A DNA stretch of 64,000 nt from Marvania coccoides (Eukaryota > Chlorophyta > Trebouxiophyceae > Chlorellales > Chlorellaceae): the NCBI GenBank assembly GCA_963854735.1, contig OY978098.1, positions 1,734,001 to 1,798,000 of the forward strand. The letters run 5' to 3'. Position numbers and translations under genes: made by a program. The notes beneath the pieces were generated by a model. The model ran no database searches. It was not told where the DNA came from and worked only from the letters and a program-made list of their open reading frames with translations. This document shows positions 54,601-64,000 of this stretch, in pieces; the first letter of the stretch is position 1; each line of letters starts with the position of its first letter.

Positions 54601-57453
54601 CAACGGGCAGCAGAATGGCAAGGGAGCTGGAGCGATAAAGAAAGGGCAGCAGCAGCAAGCAGCTCCGGCGCCTGTTGAAGATGCCACAGCACAGGCAGCT
54701 GCACTCGCCAGAAGGGCAAGTTCTTGACGGTTTTCAATAAAGAATGTTTCTAATTACAATTAGCAGCGAAAATCAAAGCTCAAATGATGTTTGCAGGGCG
54801 GCGAAGCTGCGCTTCGTGCGATAGGCCGAGAGGGTGGACCATCGCTGCCCTCCCTGCTGCCAGGGCTGTGGTCTCAGACCATCTCCGCTGCGCTGGCAGC
54901 CGCAGCCTCCCAGGGAAGCGGGCTCCCGACTGCTCAGGCGGCCGTGGAAGCGCTGCGCACGCTGCAGGTTCTTGCGCCGGCGCTGCATGCCGGCGTCGTG
55001 CCAGAGCTGCTGCGCCTGCTGCCCGCGCTAGCCGCTTGCCTGGCCCACCTCAACACCGCCGTGCAGCTCTCTGCCGCCCGCGCGCTCGCAGCCCTGGCCT
55101 GCGCTCACTCTGCTGCTCTCATGCCCCCTGCCTTGGCAGCGTTGTCGCCGCTGCTCGCGGCAGGCGCGCCCGACGCGGCCCGCCTGGGCGGCGTGGTGGC
55201 GCTTCGAGAGACTCTTGCGGCGTTGGGGCTGCGTGCGGTGCCGTTTGTGCAGCTCACGGTGGTCCCTCTGTTGGCCCGAATGGGTGACCCACATCCCGAC
55301 GTGAGAGCAGTGGCCTCCCGCTGCTTCGCCTCCGCTGTGGCCCTCATGCCGCTGGCTCAGGGCGTGCCCCCTCCCCCAGGACTGTCCCCGGAGCAGGAGG
55401 CGCTGCTGGCGCGAGAAGGGCAGTTTCTGCAGCAGCTGCTTGACAACCGGAAGATGGACGATTTTTTACTGCCTTTCCAGCTCAAGATTGGCACCTTGCG
55501 GCGGTACCAGCAGGAGGGCATCAACTGGCTGGCGTTTCTGCGTCGGTTTGGGCTGCACGGGGTGCTGGCTGACGACATGGGGCTGGGAAAGACGCTGCAA
55601 GCCACGGCGATGGTTGCGGCAACGACGCTGGAAGCGAGAGTAAAATTTGCGGCCACCCGCGACCCTGTGGACGCCCCGCGTCCCGCGCTCATAGTCTGCC
55701 CCGCCACCCTGGTCGCGCACTGGCCCCACGAGATAGAAAAATTTGTCGATGAGTCGGTGCTGCGCCCGCTGCAGTACCACGGCGCTCCGGCCGCCAGGGC
55801 CGCGCTGCGGCGGCTGGTGGGGACGCACGACGTGGTGGTGATGTCGTACGAGGCGATGCGTGCTGACGTGGAGTGGGTTTCCGGGGTCAAATGGTCGTAC
55901 TGTATTTTAGACGAGGGCCACGCCATTCGCAACCCGGGGTCGAGGATCGCGCAGGCGGCGCGCCGCGTGGAGGCCCTGCACCGCATCATCCTCTCCGGCA
56001 CCCCCATCCAGAATTCCGTGCAAGAGATGTGGGCGCTGTTTGATTTCCTGATGCCGGGGTTTCTGGGCGGCGAGCGCGCCTTCAACGCGCGCTACGGCAA
56101 GGCGCTGGCGTCCTCCCGCGGCGCCAAGCGCGGCAGCGCCGAGTCGGAGGCGGGCATCCTCGCGCTGGACGCGCTGCACCGCCAGGTGATGCCGTTTGTG
56201 CTGCGCCGAACTAAGGACCAAGTGTTGAAAGACCTGCCGCCCAAGACGGTGCAAGACGTGATGTGCGAGCCCGGAGACCTGCAGCGCGCGTTGTACGAGG
56301 ACTTTTCGGGCTCTCAGGCCATGGCAGCGGTGGCAGGCGCCGCTTCTGCCGAGGGCGGCGGAGCGGCAGCAGCGGGAGGGGCGGGAGCGCAGCCCCACGT
56401 GTTCCAAGCGCTGCACTATCTGCGCAAGCTGTGCTCCCACCCTCTGTTGGTGCTGGACCCCAGCGTGCCGGCTCATGCCAAGGCGCTTGCTTCTGTATTG
56501 GGCCCTGGGTTGGCGGCGGACTGGGGCGCGGCGCAGAAGCATCTGCGCACCCACCTGCACCACTCCCCCAAGCTGGCGGCGCTTAAGGAGCTGCTGGTGG
56601 ACTGCGGCATCGGCACAGACCCCACAGGTGAGAGCGCGAGGGATTGCTACCGGTTTAATTAATTTTCTGCATTGTTTCTCTTTGCTCTTTAATCCAATAA
56701 ATCATGTTCTTACCGTATTATTATTCCACAAATCCATAAATGGCAACATTAGATCGCGGCAAAGAGGCCAAGGACGAGGCTCTGGCATCCCACGACGCCG
56801 GCCACCGTGCTCTGGTCTTTGCGCAGACCCGCGCCATGCTGGATCTCGTCGAATCTTCCGTGCTGGAGCCCTTAGGGGTCGACAGCCTCCGCATCGACGG
56901 CGCCGTGGACGCGGCGGAGCGCTTCGCTCGGGTGCAGCGCTTCAACGCCGACCCCACCGTGGAAGTGATGCTGCTGACCACCGCTGTGGGGGGACTCGGG
57001 CTCAACCTCACGGCTGCAGATACCGTCATCTTCCTGGAGCACGACTGGAACCCGCAGAAGGACCTGCAAGCCATGGATCGCGCGCATCGCCTGGGGCAGC
57101 GCCGGGCGGTCAACGTCTACCGCCTGCTGGTGCGCGGCACGCTGGAGGAACAGATCATGAGCCTGCAGCGCTTCAAACTGGACGTGGCAGCGGCGGTGGT
57201 GAACGCTGACAACATGTCGATGACCGCCATGGACACCGGGAACCTGCTGGACTTGTTTGTGCTGCAGGAGGGGGAGAAAGGGGGCAAGAAGGAGGGGGGC
57301 GTGGAGGGGGGGGCAGCGGCGGCTGCAAAGGGCGGGAAGAGCGGCCTGGCGGCGGTGCTGGCGGAGCTCACCGACCCCGAGGCTGCAGAGGCGCAGTACG
57401 GAGAGGAGTTCGACTTGCAGGCCTTCAAACAGAAGCTGAACCCCAAGAACTGA
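51617..57453 (+). CDS. BTAF1: TBP-associated SNF2 ATPase Mot1/BTAF1
   Basis: Exons 51617-51671, 51807-54715, 54797-56627 and 56753-57453 give about 1831 residues, close to the family size. Mot1 strips TATA-binding protein from DNA using ATP. The N-terminus reads SRLQKLLRLIEG then SLDTRRAAAQQIAAVVASHP, the start of the family's HEAT array, which runs to about residue 1200. The SNF2 ATPase shows LRRYQQEGINWLAFLRRFGL, Walker A DDMGLGKT near 1247, DEGH near 1360, LSGTPIQNSVQEMWALFDFL, and in the last exon VGGLGLNLTAADTVIFLEHD and QAMDRAHRLGQRRAVNVYRL. The intron 54716-54796 starts with GCAAGT and is the only phase-0 solution. A poly-Ala/Gly insert follows DLQRALYEDF. Confidence 0.95.
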
Positions 57454-57749
57454 TGCAGGATGAGGCTCTTTGGGCTTTTCGCCGGCTGGATTTTGGTCGG
57501 AAGCATGGGCATGATGATTCTTTCCTCAATTCAAAAGCAAGGCACACACAAAAATGAGGGGAAGGAAAAACGCGTCCGACACATTCGTCGCCTCGTGCGA
57601 CTGTATTATAAATGCAAATTGAGAACTGAAAGCTATTCCATCTCGTCTTGTCGGCGCACAGCACGCAATTCTTAAAACAAATCCTCGAGATTCAATTAAA
57701 ATACGTTCGCCTCAAGAAGTGGTCTAAACTTATTTGAAGTCGTATAAGG
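57454..57749. other. Intergenic between BTAF1 and the GIY-YIG gene
   Basis: A short frame at 57460-57675 begins seven bases after the BTAF1 stop, but its latter half is AT-rich and unlike local coding. Nothing else is seen. Confidence 0.4.
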
Positions 57750-58447
57750 ATGGGATCTAGAGGTTTCAACCAAGCACAGCCCCGCAGGGAGAAAGGCGTC
57801 TCCATGTTTTCCTCCTACTCGATGTCATGGCGGGGCTGCATATGGCAGCCACTGTTGAAGAGCGCGCCGTCCCTCCAGCGTGCCACCATGAACGGCGTGG
57901 CAGCAGCCATCGCCAGGGGCCTGCCCAGCTCCCCAGGCATCTTTGAATTAGCGCTGGCCGCCCAAGAGAAGACGGAGAATAAGATCGTGGTTTTTGTCGC
58001 GGCGGCAGACAACATCATGGAGGCGCTGCTCAAGCTGCTGTCCGGCGAGGGAGACCTGCAGGGGTTCTTTGACCACGCGCTCAAAGAGGGGCAGGTTGTG
58101 TGGGTGCGCGCCAAGACCAGGCCCAACATCGCTGCTGCCAATGCATCCCGAGACTCAATCCTGGCCAAGTACGACTACGCGTGGGTCAACCAAAGCGGCT
58201 ACCGCGCCCGCAGCGTGCTGGTCAAGTACGAGGCGGCGTGTTGCTGCTGCTGTACGAGCATGACCATCAGGGAGGGGTCTCCCAAATTTGTCGTGAAAAA
58301 CGTTTCGATGCGGGAGGCAAGGTCGCCCAGCGGCAAGAAGTGGTCGCCTTTCAAGTGACGCAGCGGTTACGCAACGAATTGGTGTTGGTCCGCCTTGGTG
58401 AGGGGAGGCATGTAGTTAGGCTGGACACCACAGGTGCTTCACGGCGT
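57750..58447 (+). pseudogene. GIY-YIG domain gene with apparent frameshift
   Basis: From the ATG at 57750 a frame of 202 residues holds a GIY-YIG-like domain of the type in plant EFFECTOR OF TRANSCRIPTION proteins: PGIFELALAAQEK, IVVFVAAADNIMEALLKLL, and LAKYDYAWVNQSGYRARS. Near 58232-58245 this frame turns into a Cys run. Good coding continues in the +1 frame (VLLLLYEHDHQGG, then RLRNELVLVRLGEGRHVVRL) to about 58447, where a possible splice donor follows. One base gained or lost would explain this: a mutation, an assembly error, or an unrecognised intron. I treat the gene as possibly broken. GIY-YIG domains cut or bind DNA; the role here is unknown, and the start could also be an internal ATG at 57819 or 57891. 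Confidence 0.5.
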
Positions 58448-59030
58448 CGATTTCGTGCTGCAGGTGCTGATCAAAATGTTAATTGAATGCTGAATGATGG
58501 TCTCTTTTCTGTTTTCCCCTCTCTCTTTCTTACTCGTATACATTTCCTCTTCTTCTGCTCCCTTGACTGACTCTTTTTCTTTTTCTCTCACCCTCTTTCT
58601 TTCTGTTCATTTTCTTTATAGTTTCATAGTCAAACTTTTTTCTCTCTATTTTCTTGGCTGGAAATCGTATTTTTTCCCCCCTCTTTCTCCTTTGTGGCTG
58701 TATTGATATACTGAATATACTGACTACTGATTACACGGGTGATCTGAAGAAACAAATGAATTTGCTGTGATAAATTAAAACAAGAAATCAACAAACAACG
58801 AAAGGAAAGATCCACGCCTGCTGCCGCCACATCTCCGCTCGTAGGAAAAACAAAAACAAAAAAGAGCTCTTCCACTGCATCCTCGTCCACAATAAGAATA
58901 ATATATCAATATCACATACAAGACAGCCGCTGCATCGAATCCTCCCCCAAGCCATCGCAAGCAGGTATCCATCGCCAGACAAAAGGCCGCTAAATTAAAC
59001 TCTAGCGCCTCTGCACGCATGCGAGCACGT
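58448..59030. other. Convergent intergenic region, pyrimidine-rich
   Basis: 583 bases. The part 58500-58690 is strongly CT-rich on the + strand (runs of TTTCTCTC type), then AT-rich. No supported coding frame. Confidence 0.45.
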
Positions 59031-60851
59031 CTACATCGAGAAGTAGGGGTCCGGCTTCTTCTTCTTGTATGCGTCCGGCCCCCTGATCAAAATGACCACT
59101 GACGTCAACACTACCATCCCAATGAAGGCATACACGTAAATATTCTCGGTGTAGATGTACCGAATGCCCTCGATGGAGCGCAGCGTGCTACCGTAGATCT
59201 CCAGAATGGCGGTGTTGTTGGCGTACAGCGCAAATGCCGACGCCGCAAACTGGATGGCCGCAGTGGACGCCAGCAGGATGAGCGCCACGTTGAACAGCAG
59301 CGACGACATCATGGTGGCCCCGGGTTTGACGGGGTGCACCCTGAACAGCAGCAGGTTCATGCCGAACTTGAAGTTGCCCTTGATGACCGCCAGCTGCAGG
59401 TAGAACACGAAAAGACCGAACAGCAGAGTGCCAAACAGCGGGAACACGTCGTTGGCGGAGATGAAGAGGTCGTTGAGCAGCGGGGTGACGGGCGGGTCGA
59501 TGAGGATGTACAAAATGATCTGCAGCAACCACATCACCGATATCGCCAGCGCCACAAGGCCGCCCACCAACTTCACCCAGTACATTATGACTGACACAGT
59601 CCAGGAGTAGGTGGGGTCCTCGCCCTGCGGGAACACCTTCTCCAGCTGCTCTTGGTCCTCCTCCAGCACCTCCACCTGCGCCTGCACCGCCGCGAAGTTG
59701 CGGCGCCACTTGCGCCCCTTGCCGTGCTGCCGCTCCTGCTTGCGCAGCGCGTCCGCCACGTCCTGGATGTCGCGCGCGCGGCGCGCCAAGTCCCGCGCTC
59801 GCTCCACGTACTGCGCCCGCGTGATGGTGGACTTTGGCCGCGTGATGAACTCGCGAATCAAATCCAGCGGCAGCGTCACCAACCCAATCGCGCCAAATAC
59901 CAAAAACAGGATCCAGCCCAGCGTGGCGATGATGGCCATTGCGTACACGATGACCGACACCCGCACCTTCCAGGTCTCCGCCACGCCGGCGGTGCCAGCA
60001 TCGCATAGGTAGCCAGAAAAGGTGCCGACGCCGGTGGCAAAAGAGCCGAGGGAGATGCAGGTATTGAGGTCGCTGGTGCCATTGGCCAGTGCAGAGACGG
60101 GGGCTACCCCCGACCGCACGCCGTCCACGTCGTAGACAGCGTAGCCGCCGAAAAAGTAAGGCACGCAGATGATGATTGCGACTGCCGCCATCACGCCCAG
60201 AGTCCACAGAATGGCGCCGCCTATACGCTTGCCCGTGCCACTGACAGAGGAGAGAGATGAGAGGGGGAAATGGAAGTGAGCAGGGTGCAAACGAGATATA
60301 AAAAAGAGCAGGAGCGGTGGCAGGAAGTTTGAAAAGTTCGAAGAAAAGTGGCAAAAGTAGCTTACGATTCGGAGTCAGCCTCGTAGTAGAAGATGCTGAA
60401 GGGGATGAGGACAAACACTAGCACCATGTTAACGATGTACAGCACCTCCCACATCGTTTCCATAGGGAATGTGAAGGAGCAATCCACGAGCGGGATGTCT
60501 AACGTACACGACTGCTGGTTCGCCACATCTAGTGGGAACATCAGCACCGTATAGATGGCCACCGCCATGCCCAGTATAATTACTACTTTTGGAAACCATG
60601 CTTGATTTTTGTCCTCAGGGTGTTGGTAAATTACTAGCAAATACACCGAGAGCGCTAGTGTGAGAAGGGCGACAACAGCCACCTGCACAAGAAAGAGAAA
60701 CAGGTAAATAAACACCTCAACAACACAGCGTTGTTGGCTCCAAAACAACGCAGCGATAGCCGCTCCGAAAAGAGCTTTGAAACAGACATCCATCCGAAGA
60801 TCGCCAACGCATACTCACCACAATGATGAGAAACCAATTGATCCCCGCCAT
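59031..60851 (-). CDS. LMBR1-family multi-pass membrane protein
   Basis: Exons 60851-60819, 60682-60366 and 60240-59031 (transcript order) encode about 519 residues. Around nine hydrophobic helices are seen: MAGINWFLIIVVAVVALLTL at the N-terminus, VVIILGMAVAIYTVLMFPLD, a pair flanking a loop with GTSDLNTCISLG, LGWILFLVFGAIGLVTLPLD, and four more before the YKKKKPDPYFSM tail. A central charged cytoplasmic helix region (RARDLARRARDIQDVADALR, then VQAQVEVLEEDQEQLEKVFP) is typical of the plant LIMR/LMBR1-like proteins. Animal relatives LMBD1 and LIMR are lysosomal or plasma membrane proteins; the role in algae is unknown. Head-to-head with the J-domain gene. Confidence 0.88.
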
Positions 60852-61108
60852 TGCGCAGGCCCCTCCAAGCGGGAGGGCTCGTTTGCCGCGGGATGTGCTT
60901 CAAATTTTAAAAGCACTCTGTTGAGTCGAAGGATGTCCCAGTAGTAGTGTGCAGTTCGGAATAAATATTCAAGCTTTAAAAACTACAGAATGTGCTCACG
61001 CGCCTCTGGCAACAATAAATTTCAAAAGAAAGACAGGCGCGTTTTTAGCGAAAGCGCAGCAGTTTTTAAGACTAAAAGGATTTGAAATAATGGTATTGGC
61101 TATCCCAC
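60852..61108. promoter_or_regulatory. Shared divergent promoter, LMBR1-like and J-domain genes
   Basis: 257 bases between opposite start codons. A short frame beginning at 60949 overlaps it and lacks coding bias. Confidence 0.4.
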
Positions 61109-62107
61109 ATGTTGCGCAGGGCGGGAAGGACGCCAGCTGACTTTTGCTGCGATATTAGTTTGTCGACGATCAGATGGGTTGGGTTTAAAACATGGGCCCC
61201 CCACGACAATGTGCAGCAGCTCCAGGCAAGTAATCTTAATACCCAATCACGTGACCACATCGCCGACCCATCACATTCATCTGCCACATCGCTCCAGGCG
61301 AAAGAGCGTCGGCGTCGGCGGAGAGACGCAAACCGAACTTTGAGATCCGCTGTGATCGACATCTGGGGCGCAGCAACCCAGCCATATTTTGGTGCAGATG
61401 CAGATGCACGGTCAGAAAGCGGCTCTGCTTCTACTACCACCAGCAGCAGCAGCTTTAAGAAAGCGGACAAAACATTCTGGAAGTGGCTGCTGCGGTCGTG
61501 CAACAACAACGAGAAGCAAGCTCGGCGGGTACTGCGTGCCTGGGGGAAGTGGGGAGGCAGTGGCACCAGCTCAGCAGCAAATGATACCCAAAGCAGCACT
61601 AGAAGTTTTTTTGGCAGCAATTTTGAGTTTCGATATAGCAGCGGCGGCGGCAGCTTTGCTTCCTCCGCCTTCAGCGGATCTTCAGACAGCGGCGGAGGTG
61701 GGTGGCAGGATGCGTACGAGACCACGTGGCCGTACGGCACAGGGCGGCAGTACCAGCAGGAGGAGCAACGGCGGCAGGCAGGGCACACCCACCCTCGGTT
61801 CAAACAAGAGCAAGAACGACAGCAGCAGCAGCAGCAGCAGCAGCAGTATCAACAGCAAGAAAGGAGCAATTTTGGAAGTGCTGTGTACCGGAACGAGGTG
61901 TGCGCGAGCTTGGTCGTGCTGGGTTTGGGCGCTGGCGCTCTGCCAAGCGCTGCAGAGCTTAAAACGGCGTTTCGGAAGCGGGCGATGCAGTTTCACCCTG
62001 ACCGCCACAGGTCGGGGACCGCGGAGGCCTTGGCCGCCGCGGAGGCGCAGTTTAAGGAGGCGCAGGCTGCGTTCCAAATGCTGCAGCCTCTGGTTTCGAC
62101 GAAATGA
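61109..62107 (+). CDS. C-terminal J-domain (DnaJ-like) protein
   Basis: The frame 61109-62107 gives 332 residues. J domains activate Hsp70 partners. The J domain is at the C-terminus: VVLGLGAGALPSAAELKTAF, KRAMQFHPDRHRSG with the HPD motif, and FKEAQAAFQMLQ. Before it are a (CAG)9-encoded glutamine run (61820-61846) and Ser/Gly-rich low complexity. The first 35 residues are weakly basic and may target an organelle. The segment 61226-61297 begins GCAAGT and ends CTCCAG, is 72 bases long and in frame, so it may be a GC-AG intron or 24 coding residues; both are compatible with the frame. Confidence 0.75.
   Translation: MLRRAGRTPADFCCDISLSTIRWVGFKTWAPHDNVQQLQASNLNTQSRDHIADPSHSSATSLQAKERRRRRRDANRTLRSAVIDIWGAATQPYFGADADARSESGSASTTTSSSSFKKADKTFWKWLLRSCNNNEKQARRVLRAWGKWGGSGTSSAANDTQSSTRSFFGSNFEFRYSSGGGSFASSAFSGSSDSGGGGWQDAYETTWPYGTGRQYQQEEQRRQAGHTHPRFKQEQERQQQQQQQQQYQQQERSNFGSAVYRNEVCASLVVLGLGAGALPSAAELKTAFRKRAMQFHPDRHRSGTAEALAAAEAQFKEAQAAFQMLQPLVSTK
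61820..61846 (+). repeat. (CAG)9 trinucleotide run encoding glutamine
   Basis: Nine CAG units inside the J-domain protein gene, continued by an interrupted Gln-rich stretch. Confidence 0.9.
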
Positions 62108-62284
62108 TGGCGGGCTTCTGGTTTTATGAAAGAAAGTATAGGCGCCAGGTACATTGTTTTAACTAAATTTAATGCACTGCCGTGTTATCTATTTTCATCG
62201 TCTGTCCATTGACTATATGTACACTACAACAAAAATAAACTCCCCCCCCCTTCAATTCTTCAATAACTCAATATATAAATCATT

Positions 62285-63379
62285 TTACGCTTTTGAGAGT
62301 GTCAACAACTGCGCCTCCTGCAGCACCCCGCCCCTAATGCGTTGCACCGCCGCTTTCACGCTGTTTCCGCCCTCCAGCATCACTCCAGTAGCAATATCAA
62401 CGTCACCACTGCCGCCCACACTCACAGCACTCCATACCCCTAACGGCAGCCCCACCAGTGCCCCTGGCAACGCAGAAACATTAAAAACATCTCCCTTCAC
62501 CGCCTCCGCTGCCGAATCTCCCGCAAATCGCGTGCCTTGCGCCACCCAGCTGCCGACCAGCGCTGTCGCCACGTCCAGCGGCTCTTTCAGGGCAAACGGG
62601 TCCATGCCGCCGCCGCACCCCGCCAGTTCCCGTCGCCCGTTGTGCGGCGTGTCGAACCGCTCCCTGTGCACCTCAATCCCCGCCGCTTTCCACAATCTGT
62701 CGGCCCCCATGCGCTTCAAATTGTGCACAACCCGAATGCGCTGCCCGGGGGCCTCCAGCGGGAAGCAGTGCTCCGCCTGGGCCGCAAACACATCCGCGGA
62801 AGAAAGATCCACAGCGGGGGCGCGCGTGTAGCCCCCCTCAGGCGTCACCATGGCTGCTGCGACGCCTCCGGCATACACCGCCAAGCTGTCTTCGGTGAAG
62901 GCGACGGCGTCGGCCTCGCACCCCACGGTCGGCATCAGGCGGCGCAGCGTATACTGCAGCCCGTCGGCGTCCGCCAGCATGCTGCACTGCGACTGCCAGT
63001 CGTGAATTTTAACTTCCCAGTCTCGGTAGGCCTGAGGGACGTAGTACTCTGGGAGCTCCTGCGCCTCGCCGTCGCGGTCAAATGTGACTGTCACGCCCGC
63101 CCACTCCCCCGATGCCGCAGCGCTGAAGCTGGCCCACAGGGCTTCGGCTGCGGCAGGCGGTGGCGTGGTAGTAACAGAAGATGAAGCAGGAGCTGAGTTT
63201 GGGAGCTGAGCACGCGCGCTGAGCGGATGAGGGCGGCATTGGGTGTCGAGCGGGGCGCTGTGTCGGCTGAAAGGCGAAGACTTGGGGTGTTTGGGGCCTT
63301 TGAGCGATCTGAAGGGAATCCCCCGTTCAGCGGCAGCAATAGGCGCTGAGGGCCCAAGGCGGGGTGTGATTGACGCCAT
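62285..63379 (-). CDS. Plastid-targeted protein, possibly DUF3598-like
   Basis: A single exon of about 364 residues from the ATG at 63379. Residues 1-65 are Ser/Pro/Arg-rich and fit a plastid transit peptide. The body starts ALWASFSAAASGEWAGVTVT and continues with ELPEYYVPQAYRDWEVKIHD, VGCEADAVAFTEDSL, RIRVVHNLKRMGADRLWKAA and LVGLPLGVWSAVSVG. The opening W-x-x-F...GEWAG pattern and beta-rich body are like the cyanobacterial and plastid DUF3598/calycin-type proteins, but I am not sure. No catalytic motif is obvious. Head-to-head with Psb27. Confidence 0.7.
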   Translation of the reverse strand: MASITPRLGPSAPIAAAERGIPFRSLKGPKHPKSSPFSRHSAPLDTQCRPHPLSARAQLPNSAPASSSVTTTPPPAAAEALWASFSAAASGEWAGVTVTFDRDGEAQELPEYYVPQAYRDWEVKIHDWQSQCSMLADADGLQYTLRRLMPTVGCEADAVAFTEDSLAVYAGGVAAAMVTPEGGYTRAPAVDLSSADVFAAQAEHCFPLEAPGQRIRVVHNLKRMGADRLWKAAGIEVHRERFDTPHNGRRELAGCGGGMDPFALKEPLDVATALVGSWVAQGTRFAGDSAAEAVKGDVFNVSALPGALVGLPLGVWSAVSVGGSGDVDIATGVMLEGGNSVKAAVQRIRGGVLQEAQLLTLSKA

Positions 63380-63608
63380 CGAGCTGTGAGCAATAAAACA
63401 CAGTGTCAAAAGACGCTGCTTGGGGGAGCACTGGCTTGGGCGAGCAGCGCCAAAACTTCGAGATTTTCGCGATTACATGGAGCTGGATTTTTATGTATAC
63501 GCATTAATTATTAAAATGGCATTTTTGGCGCCCCATCGATGCAGCCTAGGCGCGGAACGCGATCAGCTGGTCCGTCCTTCGATCGTCCCTCCCATCACCA
63601 GGCCAGCC
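63380..63608. promoter_or_regulatory. Shared divergent promoter, unknown plastid gene and PSB27
   Basis: 229 bases between opposite start codons, AT-rich at 63485-63525 and GC-rich nearer the Psb27 start. Confidence 0.45.
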
Positions 63609-64000
63609 ATGCAGCCAGCCTGCTGCCGCGCAAATCCCCTTCACGCATCCAACCAACCCATCGACGCCAGCAGCAGGCGCCATCTCCTCGCCGCAGCCGT
63701 CATCGCCCCGCTGCTTGCATCTACGCTCTCTGCCGCCCCTCCCGCCGCCGCTGAGACCACTTTGCCGCGCGCCTACGAGGAAACCGCGCGGTCTTTGGTG
63801 GAGACGCTGCGCGATGCCATCGACGCCGACCTCAGCGGCGCCCCCGAGCGGGAGGTTCGCCGAAAAGCAGACCCAGCAAAAGATCTCGTTCGGCAGTTCA
63901 TGACGAGGTGGGACGGCGCCGCGGTGGTGCGGGACTCGGAGTCCTACCGGGAGCTCATAGCTGCCATCAAGGAGCTGGGCGAATTCTACCGGAGCAACGG
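63609..64000 (+). CDS. PSB27: Photosystem II assembly factor Psb27, lumen precursor (partial)
   Basis: An open frame from ATG at 63609 runs past the window end. It starts with a Cys/Ala/Ser transit part, then a twin-arginine thylakoid signal (SSRRHLLAAAVIAPLLAST) ending APPAAAE. The mature part LPRAYEETARSLVETLRDAI, then ADPAKDLVRQFMTRW and YRELIAAIKELGEFYRSNG, matches Psb27, a four-helix lumenal protein that binds CP43 during photosystem II assembly and repair. Only the last few residues and any stop are missing. Nearby in-frame ATGs upstream are lacking in conserved sequence, so 63609 is preferred. Confidence 0.85.
   Translation, partial: MQPACCRANPLHASNQPIDASSRRHLLAAAVIAPLLASTLSAAPPAAAETTLPRAYEETARSLVETLRDAIDADLSGAPEREVRRKADPAKDLVRQFMTRWDGAAVVRDSESYRELIAAIKELGEFYRSN

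Noticed and set aside
57460..57675. 71-residue frame right after BTAF1
   Set aside because: It is AT-rich in its second half, matches no family, and likely lies in the BTAF1 3' UTR.
60949..61140. 63-residue frame between LMBR1-like and J-domain genes
   Set aside because: Poor codon bias, and it overlaps the J-domain start in another frame.

Overview
This is nuclear DNA of a photosynthetic green alga. It encodes plastid proteins (PsaK, Psb27, a triose-phosphate translocator, a plastid acetyl-CoA carboxylase regulator, HMA1, a lumenal Deg protease). Its genes have GC-rich exons split by short AT-rich introns, and plant-type architectures such as HisRS with an ammonia-lyase-like N-terminus, an IDM1-type acetyltransferase and an AKT-like channel with ankyrin repeats. 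A core chlorophyte, perhaps a trebouxiophyte, fits best; the species cannot be named from the sequence. No CRISPR array, rRNA, tRNA, virus or intact transposon was recognised. About 32 genes were modelled by joining reading frames at splice sites so that phase and family alignment agree; the modelled genes contain 50 introns.

Layout. 1-10.5 kb: tail of an unknown gene, an octamer repeat with a hairpin, PsaK, a BADC-like protein, V-ATPase assembly factor Vma12, a ubiquitin protease, and DDX24/Mak5 helicase. 10.6-19.6 kb: Deg protease, TSPO, Cms1, a large PPR-SMR-cyclin protein, PIG-X. 19.7-28.6 kb: a PHD-GNAT-double GATA-like nuclear protein, 6-phosphogluconolactonase, a START-like protein, a sigma/longin protein that may be the TSET small subunit, and an acidic orphan. 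28.6-38.2 kb: spermidine synthase, triose-phosphate translocator, diaminopimelate decarboxylase, HMA1. 38.6-49 kb: a K+-channel-like protein with a lost selectivity filter, ENGase, HisRS, histidinol-phosphatase. 49-64 kb: two small orphans, Mot1/BTAF1, a broken GIY-YIG gene, an LMBR1-family membrane protein, a J-domain protein, a plastid protein of unknown function, and Psb27 running off the end.

Genes lie on both strands about every 2 kb, and seven head-to-head pairs share only 160-260 bp between start codons. Functionally this is a mixed housekeeping set with a plastid bias. The one pathway-related neighbour pair is HisRS next to histidinol-phosphatase.

The most notable observations are a high share of GC-AG introns (6 of 50, each supported by reading phase), the PPR-SMR-cyclin and PHD-GNAT-GATA fusions, the channel whose GYGD filter reads EANN, the BADC-type protein without a biotin site, and an 18-bp element shared upstream of spermidine synthase and HisRS. 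I did not find a clearly novel multi-gene system.
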